A DNA stretch of 12,406 bases from contig JACQKI010000063.1 of assembly GCA_016204645.1 (NCBI GenBank), positions 1 through 12,406 of the forward strand, read 5' to 3'. The notes under the pieces are model-generated. The model was not told the DNA's origin. It was given only the letters and a program-made list of their open reading frames with translations, and did not search any database. The stretch comes from Candidatus Kerfeldbacteria bacterium. Lineage in GTDB: Bacteria; Patescibacteriota; Patescibacteriia; SBBC01. Positions 12,229-12,406 of the stretch are shown piece by piece (positions within the stretch are counted from its first letter, which is position 1; every line of letters begins with the position of its first letter). The position numbers and the translations under genes are program-made.

Positions 12229-12238
12229 AAGCGAAGGC

Positions 12239-12267
12239 AGTGTATGCAAAAAAACACTTTCAATCAA
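12239..12267 (-). promoter_or_regulatory. Promoter of the tRNA cluster
   Basis: TTGATT (12262-12267), a 17-base spacer containing seven T residues, and TACACT (12239-12244) lie on the minus strand. The predicted start lies about four bases before the first tRNA-like unit. Between it and the hydrolase stop there is a 5-bp hairpin around the stop codon (12279-12297) without a T-run next to it. Confidence 0.6.
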
Positions 12268-12287
12268 GTCGAATGGCGCGGGGTTCC

Positions 12288-12406
12288 TTACTCCCCGTGA
12301 AGTTTGAGATTCGGTAGGGGTTCCTGGCGCTTCAAAAACCGATCGAACCAGTCTTTCGTCATCTGCCGGAGTTCAGATTTGTACTCCCTAATCCCATGGT
12401 CAGCGC
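12288..12406 (-). CDS. C-terminal end of an alpha/beta hydrolase-like protein (partial)
   Basis: Only the last 38 codons are in the window, ending with TAA. The visible residues start ADHGIREY and continue with KDWFDRFLKR. This matches the end of prolyl oligopeptidase/dienelactone hydrolase-type proteins, where a DHG motif holds the catalytic histidine and a WFDRFL helix closes the fold. The substrate cannot be told from this fragment. Confidence 0.6.
   Translation of the reverse strand, partial: ADHGIREYKSELRQMTKDWFDRFLKRQEPLPNLKLHGE

Noticed and set aside
1..12406. CRISPR arrays, rRNA genes, insertion sequences with transposase
   Set aside because: No regularly spaced repeats, rRNA sequences or transposase motifs were seen on either strand.

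Overview
This is a GC-rich bacterial segment in which every supportable gene lies on the minus strand, so transcription runs from high to low coordinates. Genes are compact and tightly packed. Recurring features suggest a small-genome lineage of the Patescibacteria/CPR type: leaderless or very short leaders, extended -10 promoters, GIY-YIG reading frames running over tRNA genes, an Obg without a C-terminal domain, and many divergent short proteins. That placement is inference; no marker in the window decides it.

Region by region, in the direction of transcription. (1) 12406-12288: the last 38 codons of an alpha/beta-hydrolase-like protein. (2) 12267-11689: a promoter, then an unusual tRNA cluster. 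It holds a tRNA-like unit loaded with palindromes, the 5' half of a second tRNA, a GIY-YIG nuclease frame, an intact tRNA-Gln(UUG) inside a 21-bp perfect stem, and then the 3' half of the second tRNA, whose anticodon reads UUA. One tRNA gene is thus nested in the D-loop of another. (3) 11644-9575: a LOG-family protein, a PspC-domain membrane protein and Obg GTPase. (4) 9578-8585: thioredoxin reductase with its own promoter. (5) 8464-7879: a promoter, a long 5' leader and a 59-residue putative zinc-binding protein, followed by non-coding sequence with two hairpins. (6) 7837-6336: xseA and xseB, the two subunits of exonuclease VII, with xseA apparently leaderless. (7) 6331-1542: a close-packed run of six genes: NIF3-like protein, a membrane-anchored SGNH-like protein, a MIP18/DUF59 protein, a cupredoxin-like lipoprotein, a class II aldolase-like protein and a PfkB-family sugar kinase. 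The last two would make a sugar-phosphate kinase/aldolase pair. (8) 1535-62: a promoter, a 23-codon leader peptide rich in Leu and Ile, an intrinsic terminator, then a branched-chain aminotransferase (ilvE) with its own terminator. A further promoter at 45-73 fires off the left edge.

The two most interesting points are the ilvE leader, which has the layout of a classical amino-acid attenuator, and the interrupted, nested tRNA cluster. All claims come from reading the sequence by eye; no search or folding program was run.
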